From positions 17,096 to 81,095 of the forward strand of contig WGMF01000009.1 in NCBI GenBank assembly GCA_016125215.1: a stretch of 64,000 nt of DNA, in the 5' to 3' direction. The stretch is from Phycisphaera sp. GTDB taxonomy: Bacteria; Planctomycetota; Phycisphaerae; Phycisphaerales; Phycisphaeraceae. The notes below the pieces were generated by a model. The model was not told the origin of the DNA, did not search any database, and saw only the letters and a list, made by a program, of their open reading frames with translations. This document shows, one piece after another, positions 46,321 through 54,674 of the stretch (positions are counted from its first letter, which is position 1; every line of letters starts with the position of its first letter). Position numbers and translations under genes: made by a program.

Positions 46321-49314
46321 TCAGGGGTAAGCTTTTTCAAAGATCGTCTGCGCGAGCGCCTCGACGGACGGGTCGGGCTTCTTGCCGGAGGGCAGCCAGT
46401 GATCGATCGGGATCGCGGCGCTCTTGCCGTGGATGCCCGTGGGTGTGGTGATCTTGTCCGCCAGCGACTTGGCAGGGAGCGTGTAGATGAAGAGCGGGTC
46501 TTCACATGCGAATCGCTCTTTCCAACTGTTGGCCAGTGCGTTGAATTGTTCGGCGAACAGTGACCCCCGGTCGTTCTTGACCATGTCCGGGCCGACGAGG
46601 AAGACCACGCCCTTGAAGCTCGCCGGCGTGAACGATTCAACTAACACATTGTAAGTCTCGGAGGCATCGGTGTTCACGCTGCCGGCGAGCTGCGGGTAGC
46701 TGCCCCAGGGCTTGTGGTCGGGGACGGCCTTGGTCTTGATGATGGCGGGGATGTAGTCGCTCCAGTAGGTCTTCCAGGCGTCCACGTAGCGGTGGACGTT
46801 GGCGTCGTAATACTCGTTGCCCGGCCGGAGCGAGGCCAGTTGCTTGTAATCGTCCATCAGGCTCGGGGCGCGGTTGAGGTCCTCGGCCTTGATCCAGCCC
46901 TTGAGTTCCGGGCCGAGGTTTTCATTACCGCTGCCGACGGTGTCCATCAGGATGATGCCGACGGGATTGCCGGTCTTGGCGGCGATACGCTGGCCCAGCG
47001 CCGCGGCAAAACCCGTGGCTTGTTTCCATTCAGACGCAAAACGGTTGTCGGGTGTGGTCGAGACGGCGATGCTGTAACGCGACGGGTTGCGGTTGCCCGA
47101 ACGCTTGGCCTGACGCAGCATCATCCTCACGTTCGGGTTGTTGTTCTCCACAGCAAGAGTGTCAAGATTCGACGGCGGCGCGGCGATGTACCACACGTCG
47201 CCCACCACGACGTTGTTGCAGACTCGCTCGTGGACAAGCTCGCCGTCAATCGTGAAGGAGACTTTGATGGTCTTGGGCTCGGCGCTGGCTTTCATCGGCG
47301 GGACCGTGACGGACCACTCGGTCATGTCATCGGTGACGGGGATGTCCTTCTCGATGCCGTTGAAGCTGAAGTGGATGACGGCCTTGCCCTCCGTGCGTTT
47401 CTCTTCGTTGCCCCAGAGGACGTAAGGATGGACCGCCGCCCCCCAGATGGTGACGGGCTGGTCGGCCTGGAGCACGGCGTTGTCGCGGAACTGCGTGCTG
47501 AGCACCGGCATCTTGCGGTAGTCGTAAGCCTCACCGATCGAGTTCGGGTCGATCGCGACGCCGTCGATCTTGAGCGCTTCGTCGGGCCAGTCTTTGCTGG
47601 TGACGATCTTGCTGTCGAAGTAGATGAAGGGCGTGGCGGGCAGCAGCGCCTGGTTGTAAAGGTTCGGCTGGAACCCGACGCCGAAGCTGGCGTAAGAGAC
47701 GCCGTGAGGTGCTTTGACCTTGGGCGAAGTCACGATGACCTTATTGCCATCAATCTTGCATGCCGCGGGGTACCAGACCCGGTTTTCGTCGGCAAGGAAG
47801 AAGAGCTTGACCTGTTTTTCACCGTCGGGGATGACCGTGGCGATGGCCATGTTTTTCGGGTCGGGGTTGCCCACGATCAACCCTCCGTCGGCGTGATCGA
47901 ATTCGACGATGAGCTTGTCCCCCTCGACGGTGTACGACTTGAACATCGGGCCGTCGGCGGGCACGTCTTTGCCTTTGCGGTTGGACGTGAGCGGTGTGTC
48001 GGCATAGGTGTTGTGCAGGGCCTGGTATCCCAGCCTCATGCCGGGCAGGGTTTTGTTGGAGTAGTGGATGGCACCGCCAATGTCGATCTGACTGGCCATG
48101 CCGGTGTGGGGGATGTCACGTGCAAGCCAGGTGCCCAGGCGCATCTCGCTGGTCGAGCTGAAGCTGGGCTTGTTGTCATTGGGGTTGATGGGGCAGTAGA
48201 ACTGATGGAAATAGACGGGCAATTCGGGGCGGTCCCAGACCAACCGCCATCCGCGGACCATGCTGTGCAGGTTGTTGTAGTAGACGATGCCCTCGCCCAT
48301 GTTGGCGTAGCCCTGGTTCCAGATGCAGCCCTTGATCGCATAGGGGGCCATGGGGTTGGTGCGTGCGTTGTAGAGCCAGGTGGCGTCGCGGTTGCCGTCC
48401 AGGTTGCCGGGTGTTTTCGTCGAGATGTGTTGGGGTTCTTCACCCTTTTTGACCCGCTCATTGTTGGTTTGGAGGGTGTCCTCGATGTCTTTGTAGAACT
48501 TGTCCCACGCGGCTTTGAACTCGGGTGTGGCGGGGTCGGTTTCGAGGATTTTCTGGTAGATGCTTTGGGTGTAGTCATCTTCACCATCACGGAAGCCGAC
48601 GCGCGGGGTCCACGCCTGGATCGCGGTCTGGCTGAAAGAACAGTTGAGGATGCCGATCGGGACATCAAGCTCCTTGAAGAGGGTGTAGGCAAAGGCGTAG
48701 GCGATCGCGCTCATCTCGCCGGCTTCGGATGACCACTGGACATTGGCGTGCTCGATGGGGTGGAGCACCGCGAAGTAGTCGGTCACCTTGGCTTCGCGGA
48801 TCACGGGTGGTTTTTCCTTCCCCGACTCGACACGTTCATTGATCCCCTTTTGCAGGTCACGGCCGACGTCACACTTGCTGGCCTCCCACTGCATGTTGGA
48901 TTGCCCCGACGCCAGCCACACCTCGCCGACGAGGATGTCCCTGACCTCGACCTTGGCGTCCTTGGTCGAGACACTCATCACGGTCGGCTCGAAACTGGCC
49001 TTGAGCGGGGCAAGTTCGAGCATCCACTTGCCATCGTCGCCGGCTGTTGCGGTTTGACTCTGGCCGGCAAAGGCCACCGTCACCTTTGATCCCGGGTCGG
49101 TCCAGCCCCACACCGGCACCTTCGTCTCACGCTGAAGCACCGCGCCATCGGTAAAGGGCGCGCCCATCTCGATCGCCCCGGCTTGACATAACGTCACGCA
49201 GCCGAGGCCGGCCATGAACACGGCGGCCAGTGCCAGGGCCCGGTGCGTGAGCGTGGCGCAGCGGGTTTGTGCGCCGCGAGGAAGGCGTGTCTGAGGCTGT
49301 GTGCAATAAGTCAT
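46321..49314 (-). CDS. Secreted tandem SASA-type esterase with degenerate second domain
   Basis: A 997-aa protein with a signal peptide (about 25-45, ending CQAGA). The first unit has the family opening FTDGAVLQRETKVPVWGW, nucleophile S139 in LASGQSNMQW, a GCIWNQGYANMG block where the usual QGES is altered, and IDIGGAIHYSNK as the His block. From about residue 590 a second copy begins (FRDNAVLQADQPVTIWGA) and reaches VGDVWYIAAPPSN near 708, where the Gly-Gln preceding Ser are replaced by Pro-Pro. Its later blocks are not recognisable, so the second unit is probably inactive or a binding module. The protein should deacetylate substrate outside the cytoplasm. The start ATG 49314 is 68 bp from the GH2 gene. 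Confidence 0.82.
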   Translation of the reverse strand: MTYCTQPQTRLPRGAQTRCATLTHRALALAAVFMAGLGCVTLCQAGAIEMGAPFTDGAVLQRETKVPVWGWTDPGSKVTVAFAGQSQTATAGDDGKWMLELAPLKASFEPTVMSVSTKDAKVEVRDILVGEVWLASGQSNMQWEASKCDVGRDLQKGINERVESGKEKPPVIREAKVTDYFAVLHPIEHANVQWSSEAGEMSAIAYAFAYTLFKELDVPIGILNCSFSQTAIQAWTPRVGFRDGEDDYTQSIYQKILETDPATPEFKAAWDKFYKDIEDTLQTNNERVKKGEEPQHISTKTPGNLDGNRDATWLYNARTNPMAPYAIKGCIWNQGYANMGEGIVYYNNLHSMVRGWRLVWDRPELPVYFHQFYCPINPNDNKPSFSSTSEMRLGTWLARDIPHTGMASQIDIGGAIHYSNKTLPGMRLGYQALHNTYADTPLTSNRKGKDVPADGPMFKSYTVEGDKLIVEFDHADGGLIVGNPDPKNMAIATVIPDGEKQVKLFFLADENRVWYPAACKIDGNKVIVTSPKVKAPHGVSYASFGVGFQPNLYNQALLPATPFIYFDSKIVTSKDWPDEALKIDGVAIDPNSIGEAYDYRKMPVLSTQFRDNAVLQADQPVTIWGAAVHPYVLWGNEEKRTEGKAVIHFSFNGIEKDIPVTDDMTEWSVTVPPMKASAEPKTIKVSFTIDGELVHERVCNNVVVGDVWYIAAPPSNLDTLAVENNNPNVRMMLRQAKRSGNRNPSRYSIAVSTTPDNRFASEWKQATGFAAALGQRIAAKTGNPVGIILMDTVGSGNENLGPELKGWIKAEDLNRAPSLMDDYKQLASLRPGNEYYDANVHRYVDAWKTYWSDYIPAIIKTKAVPDHKPWGSYPQLAGSVNTDASETYNVLVESFTPASFKGVVFLVGPDMVKNDRGSLFAEQFNALANSWKERFACEDPLFIYTLPAKSLADKITTPTGIHGKSAAIPIDHWLPSGKKPDPSVEALAQTIFEKAYP

Positions 49315-49382
49315 GGTGAATCCTTCTGCTTGGTATTCTGGTTTAGATGGTCAGCCGACTTTTGTCGGTTCGGGGTTGATGA

Positions 49383-52253
49383 TCATACCCCGTTGAGCCA
49401 TTGACGGATCAAGTTTTCCCCCAGCGTGTGGCGGGGGTCACAATCCGTTCCGGACGCATAACGGTAGAGGCACGATAAAAATTGCCTGGCTTCGGGTTGA
49501 TTTTGGATTTTGTGCAGGTCAATCGAGCAGACGATCAATCGGCCTTTGCCGACTTTGGCTTCGTAGAGCAGGCCGAGTTTGTGATTGCGGTCGAAGCCAT
49601 CGATCACCTGGATGATGGGCAGGAAGGCTTGCGGGGCGTCGTCGAGGATCATGGCCCGGCTGTTTTTGACGAGGTGCCACCACTGCCAGTTGCTGTGGAA
49701 TTCGGTGGGGAATTCATGGAACAGCGGGTGGTCGGGGTCGAGCAGGATGCCTTGCGTGCCCGGTGTTTCACGTCCGGTGGCGGGGCACAGGCGTCCCTTC
49801 ATCCTGAACATCGGCGACCAGAAGCCGGACTGGAACGCCATTTCGACGGTGTGTTTAAGTTTGTCGGGTTCTGCCAGGAAAAGCACGCGCTGGCCGTCAA
49901 CGAGTTTTTTCTCGACATCGCTGGACCACTGTCTTGTTACGGTGAGATTGTTCGGTGGCGTGGTGTCGATCTTGGACGGGTAGACCCACACGTCGTAACC
50001 GTTGCGGTAGGGTGTGTCGGGGAGGGCAAGTTCGAGTCGGAGTTGCTGGGGTGTGTCGATTTGATCGAGCGGTGCGTGGAAGGTGTCGATCTCGGTCACC
50101 TCACCGGTGGGGACCTTGTCCACTTCGATCACACCGTGCGCGATGATTTTCTCTGGGGCTTGGAGTGACCATGTGACCTGCTGTCTGAGCATGTCGCGCG
50201 GGCCGTAGTGCGCGACCTGGATGCGCCCCCGGAAGGATTCGTTGTTTGACCAGGTGTATTTTTTCATCACGAGTAGAGGCACCGTCTCGCAACAGAACTC
50301 GCGCCACTGCTCGGGCGTGGTCAGGCCCTTGGAATCCATGAACACGTCGAGGATGCCGATCAGCGCGGTGCCCTGTCCGGAGAAGTCCTGGATGTCGAGC
50401 AACTGGAAGCCACCCATGCCGGGGGTGCGGAGCTGGGCCTCGATGTCTTCCTTTCGGCAGACCACCGAGAGCAGGCCGGAGGCACGTTGAAAATCTTTGG
50501 CTTGATCGAGCATGCCCGCTTGATGCAGCCGATCACGGAAAATCTCCAGATTCCGGGGGCGTAAAACGCCGGTGTATTTTTCGATCTCGGTGTAATCGGG
50601 GTAGACCTCGAACTGGGCCATCTCGTGGGCGACGACCGGCACGGGCACGCCGCGCAGCGAGTCGGCGTAGGTCTTGGTCGTCGAGGGCGGGTCAAAGTCA
50701 ATATGCCCCATCTTGTCCCACGACGCCCCGCGGATGTGCGTTTCTTCGCGTGTGCCTTTGATGACCCAGAAGTCGTCGCCCTTGCGGTGGCGCAGAATCC
50801 AGTGGAAGTGGTTGGTGCCCATCGCGTAGAGGTGTCGGCTGTCCAGTGCGCGGAAGCGGTCGGTCATTTTTCTCATGACCTCTTCGTCGCCGCCGATCTC
50901 GTTGCCGAGGGTCATCATCATGAACGAGGGGTGGTTGCCGAATTGTTTGAGGATGCGTTCTCCCTCACGTGTGAGATAGGCGGTGCGGGTCGCGGGGTCG
51001 CCGGCGTCGCCCTTGAGTTCCTCGAGGGTTTCGTAGGCCTCGGCCGGTGGGGTGTAGTTTCGGTTCTCCGGGTGGGTGATGCCGCGCTTGTTGGGCAGTT
51101 CGACCTGGAAATAGATGCCCAGTTCATCCGCCGCCGCAAAGGCCGCCTCCGGGGGCGTCCAACTGTGAAAGCGGTAGTGGTTCAGGCCGTAGTCCATGCC
51201 CGTGCCGAGAAACTTGAGCCAGAATTCCTTATCCATCGGCGCGTAGCCGGTGATGGGGAAGAGTGCGCAATCGTTTTTGCCGCGCAGGTGGGCACGCCGG
51301 CCGTTGACGACGAACTGCCCGCGTGACGTGCCGAAGCTGCGCAGGCCGCAGGTGATGGTGAGACTGTCGCGCACCCATTGCGTTTGGGGCATCGCCTCGG
51401 ATTGCATCGTGATGCGCAGGAGTGTGGGGTTGAACTCGTCCCAATGCGGCACGCCCGCGGGCAGAATCAACCGGGCTTTGACCTGTTGCTTGCCGTGCTT
51501 GACGAGTGTGCCGGACTCGACGGTGGGGATGGGGTATTGCGATTCGTGGCCGATCACCTCGGCTGTGAAAGTAAACCCGCCCTTGCCGGACCATTTTGTG
51601 TCGTTGACCAATTCCGCGACGAGTTCGATGGTGGCCTGTCCGGGCTTGAGGCCGAGGTTGATCGGTTCGTCGTCGTGTGGGTTGGGGACGTTGGCGGGTG
51701 TGAGATCGGGGTAGGCCTGCAGGCTCTGAATGTAGATCGGTTCGCACACCTGAAGCTCGATCCGACCGAGGATGCCGTTCCAGTTGGTCTGCGTGCGTTC
51801 GTCGACCTGGTGGCAGGGGCCGACGGGCGGGAGCTTGGCGTTGTCGATGAGCAGGGTGATGCGGTGCTCACCGGGCGTGAGGTGTCTGCTCAGGTCAAAG
51901 ACATGTGACGTGGAGAGCGAGTCGTCGCTGCCGACCCACCGGTCATCGACCCAGACCTGGCTGTCCTTGGTGCGTTCGAGGAAGAGGAAGATTTTTTTAT
52001 CCGCCCAGGCGTTGTCGATGGTGACGCTGCGCTGGTACCACGCCGGCCCGATCCATCGCCAGAGTCGTGAGAGGCGGTCTTCGCATTGCTCGTCAACGAA
52101 GTCGCCTTTATTCGCTTCGTCGGTTGAGCCGGGGAGGGTGATGGTCTCGTCGAGCGAGCGTGTGAACCAGCGCTCTTTGATGCCGATGTTCTTCCTGTCC
52201 AGCGCAAAAGCCCACGGGCCTGCGAGCGAGAGGGTTTCACGGTGGCCTGCCAT
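49383..52253 (-). CDS. GH2-family glycosidase (beta-galactosidase/beta-glucuronidase-like)
   Basis: 956 aa from ATG 52253, with AAGGAG about ten bases upstream; the longer frame to 52439 runs into the upstream GH95 gene. The sugar-binding jelly roll is at the N-terminus (LSLAGPWAFALD, then WYQRSVTID near 65-80). The barrel shows GLNHYRFHSWTPPE near 350-363, acid/base Glu in TLGNEIGGD near residue 449 (the Asn-Glu pair of clan GH-A) and the probable nucleophile Glu in VVAHEMAQFEV near 543. The C-terminal part (from about 700) adds beta domains. GH2 covers beta-galactosidases, glucuronidases and mannosidases; galactose fits the company best but is not proven. No signal peptide. Confidence 0.85.
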   Translation of the reverse strand: MAGHRETLSLAGPWAFALDRKNIGIKERWFTRSLDETITLPGSTDEANKGDFVDEQCEDRLSRLWRWIGPAWYQRSVTIDNAWADKKIFLFLERTKDSQVWVDDRWVGSDDSLSTSHVFDLSRHLTPGEHRITLLIDNAKLPPVGPCHQVDERTQTNWNGILGRIELQVCEPIYIQSLQAYPDLTPANVPNPHDDEPINLGLKPGQATIELVAELVNDTKWSGKGGFTFTAEVIGHESQYPIPTVESGTLVKHGKQQVKARLILPAGVPHWDEFNPTLLRITMQSEAMPQTQWVRDSLTITCGLRSFGTSRGQFVVNGRRAHLRGKNDCALFPITGYAPMDKEFWLKFLGTGMDYGLNHYRFHSWTPPEAAFAAADELGIYFQVELPNKRGITHPENRNYTPPAEAYETLEELKGDAGDPATRTAYLTREGERILKQFGNHPSFMMMTLGNEIGGDEEVMRKMTDRFRALDSRHLYAMGTNHFHWILRHRKGDDFWVIKGTREETHIRGASWDKMGHIDFDPPSTTKTYADSLRGVPVPVVAHEMAQFEVYPDYTEIEKYTGVLRPRNLEIFRDRLHQAGMLDQAKDFQRASGLLSVVCRKEDIEAQLRTPGMGGFQLLDIQDFSGQGTALIGILDVFMDSKGLTTPEQWREFCCETVPLLVMKKYTWSNNESFRGRIQVAHYGPRDMLRQQVTWSLQAPEKIIAHGVIEVDKVPTGEVTEIDTFHAPLDQIDTPQQLRLELALPDTPYRNGYDVWVYPSKIDTTPPNNLTVTRQWSSDVEKKLVDGQRVLFLAEPDKLKHTVEMAFQSGFWSPMFRMKGRLCPATGRETPGTQGILLDPDHPLFHEFPTEFHSNWQWWHLVKNSRAMILDDAPQAFLPIIQVIDGFDRNHKLGLLYEAKVGKGRLIVCSIDLHKIQNQPEARQFLSCLYRYASGTDCDPRHTLGENLIRQWLNGV

Positions 52254-52303
52254 GTACGCTTGACTCCTTGGAGGATGATCGATCCGGGTGGGCACGGTGT
52301 GAG

Positions 52304-54514
52304 TCAAAAGGATAGACGCATTGCATCGCCGCGTCGTAAGGTGACGGTTTGCGATGTGTTGAGGTAACGCACCGTGCAGGCGTCCGATGTATTGGACACG
52401 CCATGCAGGGTTGCGGAAATCAGCTTGCCATTTTGCCACGCCATGTCGAGTTCATACCCGCCGCGCACGCGCATCCCTTTGACGCAGCCGGTGGGCCAGT
52501 CCTTGGGCAGGGCGGGCAGGAGGTCGATCACACCCAGGTGGGATTGCGCCAGCATCTCGTTGACCGCCGCGGCGTAGGCGAAGTTGCTGTCGATCTGGAA
52601 AGGGGGGTGCGTCGTCCAGAGGTTGTCGCGTGTGCAGGTCTGGATGACATCGGAGATGAACCTGTAGGCGTTGTCGCCGTCGAGCAGGCGGGCATAGATG
52701 CAGGCCCGGAAGATTCGGCTCCAACCGCTCATGCCCCGGCCGCGTGCGAGGAGGCTGACCTTTGCGGCTTTAGCCATTTCGGGTGTCGTGGTCGGGTGGA
52801 CCTGACGACCGGGGTAGACCGCGAGGAGGTGGCTGATGTGGCGGTGGGTGTCTTTGGGGTCATCGATGTCGTCCATCCATTCCCGCAATTGGCCCCATGA
52901 ACCGACCTTGGGGGCTAACAGTTTGTTACGTTTGTGTGTCAGTTCGTCGCGCAGGGTTTCATCGACGCCCAGGATCATGCTCGCTTCGATGGTATTGGTA
53001 AACAAGTCCCAGCAGAGTTGCTGGTCATAGGAAACCCCGTCGACATGGATAGGCCCGTGTTCGGGCGAGCGTCCACCCGGCGCGACGAGCGTGCCGTCTG
53101 GCAACTCTTTGAGGTGGTCGATCCAGAACTCGCTGATCTCCTTCATGACCGGGTAGGCGTAGCGTTCGAGGTAGTCGCGGTCGAGTGTGAAGGTGTAGTG
53201 GTCCCAGAGATTCTGGCAGAGCCAGGCCGAGTCGCCTTTCTGGATGTGCCACGTCGACCCGCCGAAGAGATTGTTCTCCGACCGCATGAGCCAGCCGCGT
53301 TCGACGCCCAGAACACGTCGTGTCTCCTCTTTGCGCACATCACGGATGGAATCGATCCATTGGGCGAGTGGCGTAAAACACTCGGATAGATTGGCCTGGT
53401 CCACGAACCAGTAGTTCATCTGCACGTTGATGTCGGTGTGAAAGTCGCATCGCCAGGAGGGCTTTTTCGAGTAGACCCAGATGCCCTGGAGGTTGGCGGG
53501 CAGCGCGCTGTCGCCCGGGCGCGAGGAGGAGATTATGAGGTAGCGTGCGTATTGATACATCAGCGCTTCGAGGTCGCGGTCGAATGGAACACCGTCGTGC
53601 GTCTGGGCCTGCTGGGTGTAAGCCGTGACGCGCTCAGCGGTGGGTTTGTCGGTGATTTCGGTGGGCGTGTCGCCGAGTTGGATTTCAAGGCGGTCGTAAA
53701 GACCCCGGTAATCGCGCACGTGTTCATCGAGAAGCGCATCGAATGGGCGTTTTGCCGCGGCGTCGAGTTGGTTCACGACACGCCTGTGCGGGTGCTCACC
53801 CTTCCACCCCTGATCGCGCCTGTTGACGTAATCCGTGCCCGCCGCGAGCAGCAGGGTCAGGGTATCGCATTGCTTAAACTCGATCTCGTTGCCCACCCCC
53901 CGCACCGCGCCGCCCTCGTGGACCACGCGCACCCGGGCCTCAAAATCCAGTGGGATGATCTGCTCCGAAGCGTATTCCCGGTTGGCCAGAAGCTTGGTCT
54001 TCGTGATGAGCTGGTCCTTCCAGTACCAGAACCCGCTGGTGTCGCCTTTCATCACCAGCGTCGAGCCTTCCGCCGTGATCGGCACCTCATGCAGGTTGTC
54101 CATCGAGACCCTGCCCGACAGCGAGCCGGCCTTGCTCGCGGTGAAGCGAACCACCATGACCTGGGCCGGGGCGCTGACGAAGTATACTCGCTGGTATTGC
54201 AAACCGTCGTGCGTGTAACTCACCGTCTGCACGGCGAGGCTGATGTCGAGTTCCCTGCGGTAGTCGGCGTAGCTTGCGTGACCGACTTCGATATAGAGAT
54301 CGCCGAACGGTTGGTACGCGCCGGTGTTGTGCTCGTTGCCGACCCACAGCGACTCTTCATTGAACTGCACCCGCTCAATCGCAGGATCGCCGAACACCGT
54401 GCCACCCAGCCGGCCGTTGCCGATGGGGTAGACCACACGTTCCCATTCCCTGGGGAGCACGGGCTCTTCGCGGTCGACCCGCAGAGGTTGCGTTGCCCAC
54501 AACACCCTTTTCAT
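52304..54514 (-). CDS. GH95 alpha-L-fucosidase/alpha-L-galactosidase (paralogue 2)
   Basis: 736 aa from ATG 54514, with GAAAGGG five bases upstream; the frame extends to 54682 but that part is not family-like. VYPIGNGRLGGTVFGDP (28-44) and NEESLW (52-57) are the N-terminal signatures. The catalytic positions are D361-I-N363 before QMNYW, E485 in GRSPEHG and D642 in FQIDSNFA. The first residue is Asp where the 3919-6189 paralogue has Asn, and Ser/Ala replace Gly residues around D642, so the active site is altered. No signal peptide. It is the first gene of the long minus-strand block and faces the divergent ABC transporter operon, so its promoter probably lies in 54515-54670. Confidence 0.9.
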   Translation of the reverse strand: MKRVLWATQPLRVDREEPVLPREWERVVYPIGNGRLGGTVFGDPAIERVQFNEESLWVGNEHNTGAYQPFGDLYIEVGHASYADYRRELDISLAVQTVSYTHDGLQYQRVYFVSAPAQVMVVRFTASKAGSLSGRVSMDNLHEVPITAEGSTLVMKGDTSGFWYWKDQLITKTKLLANREYASEQIIPLDFEARVRVVHEGGAVRGVGNEIEFKQCDTLTLLLAAGTDYVNRRDQGWKGEHPHRRVVNQLDAAAKRPFDALLDEHVRDYRGLYDRLEIQLGDTPTEITDKPTAERVTAYTQQAQTHDGVPFDRDLEALMYQYARYLIISSSRPGDSALPANLQGIWVYSKKPSWRCDFHTDINVQMNYWFVDQANLSECFTPLAQWIDSIRDVRKEETRRVLGVERGWLMRSENNLFGGSTWHIQKGDSAWLCQNLWDHYTFTLDRDYLERYAYPVMKEISEFWIDHLKELPDGTLVAPGGRSPEHGPIHVDGVSYDQQLCWDLFTNTIEASMILGVDETLRDELTHKRNKLLAPKVGSWGQLREWMDDIDDPKDTHRHISHLLAVYPGRQVHPTTTPEMAKAAKVSLLARGRGMSGWSRIFRACIYARLLDGDNAYRFISDVIQTCTRDNLWTTHPPFQIDSNFAYAAAVNEMLAQSHLGVIDLLPALPKDWPTGCVKGMRVRGGYELDMAWQNGKLISATLHGVSNTSDACTVRYLNTSQTVTLRRGDAMRLSF

Positions 54515-54674
54515 TCCAGCCCTTTCATGGGAACGCCCCGATTCCCGTCGTGCCATCCCAAAACGAACACCCGTCACGTCAAAACAGCAGGGCATCGTAT
54601 TCAATCTGGCGTGAAACTCCAATTCCGGACCCGGCTTTGTCGCTATTTCACCATTGCGATGGTGAATCGTTTTG
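54515..54674. promoter_or_regulatory. Divergent intergenic region between the glycan operon and ABC transporter operon
   Basis: About 160 bp separate the GH95 start (54514, minus) from the first plus-strand candidate start (54675), or about 226 bp if the transporter starts at TTG 54741. It must hold promoters for both directions. On the plus strand TATGAT at 54699-54704 is a possible -10 element, 36 bp before TTG 54741 and within the frame of the upstream start, so it would favour the later start. No clear -35 or operator palindrome stands out. Confidence 0.35.
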
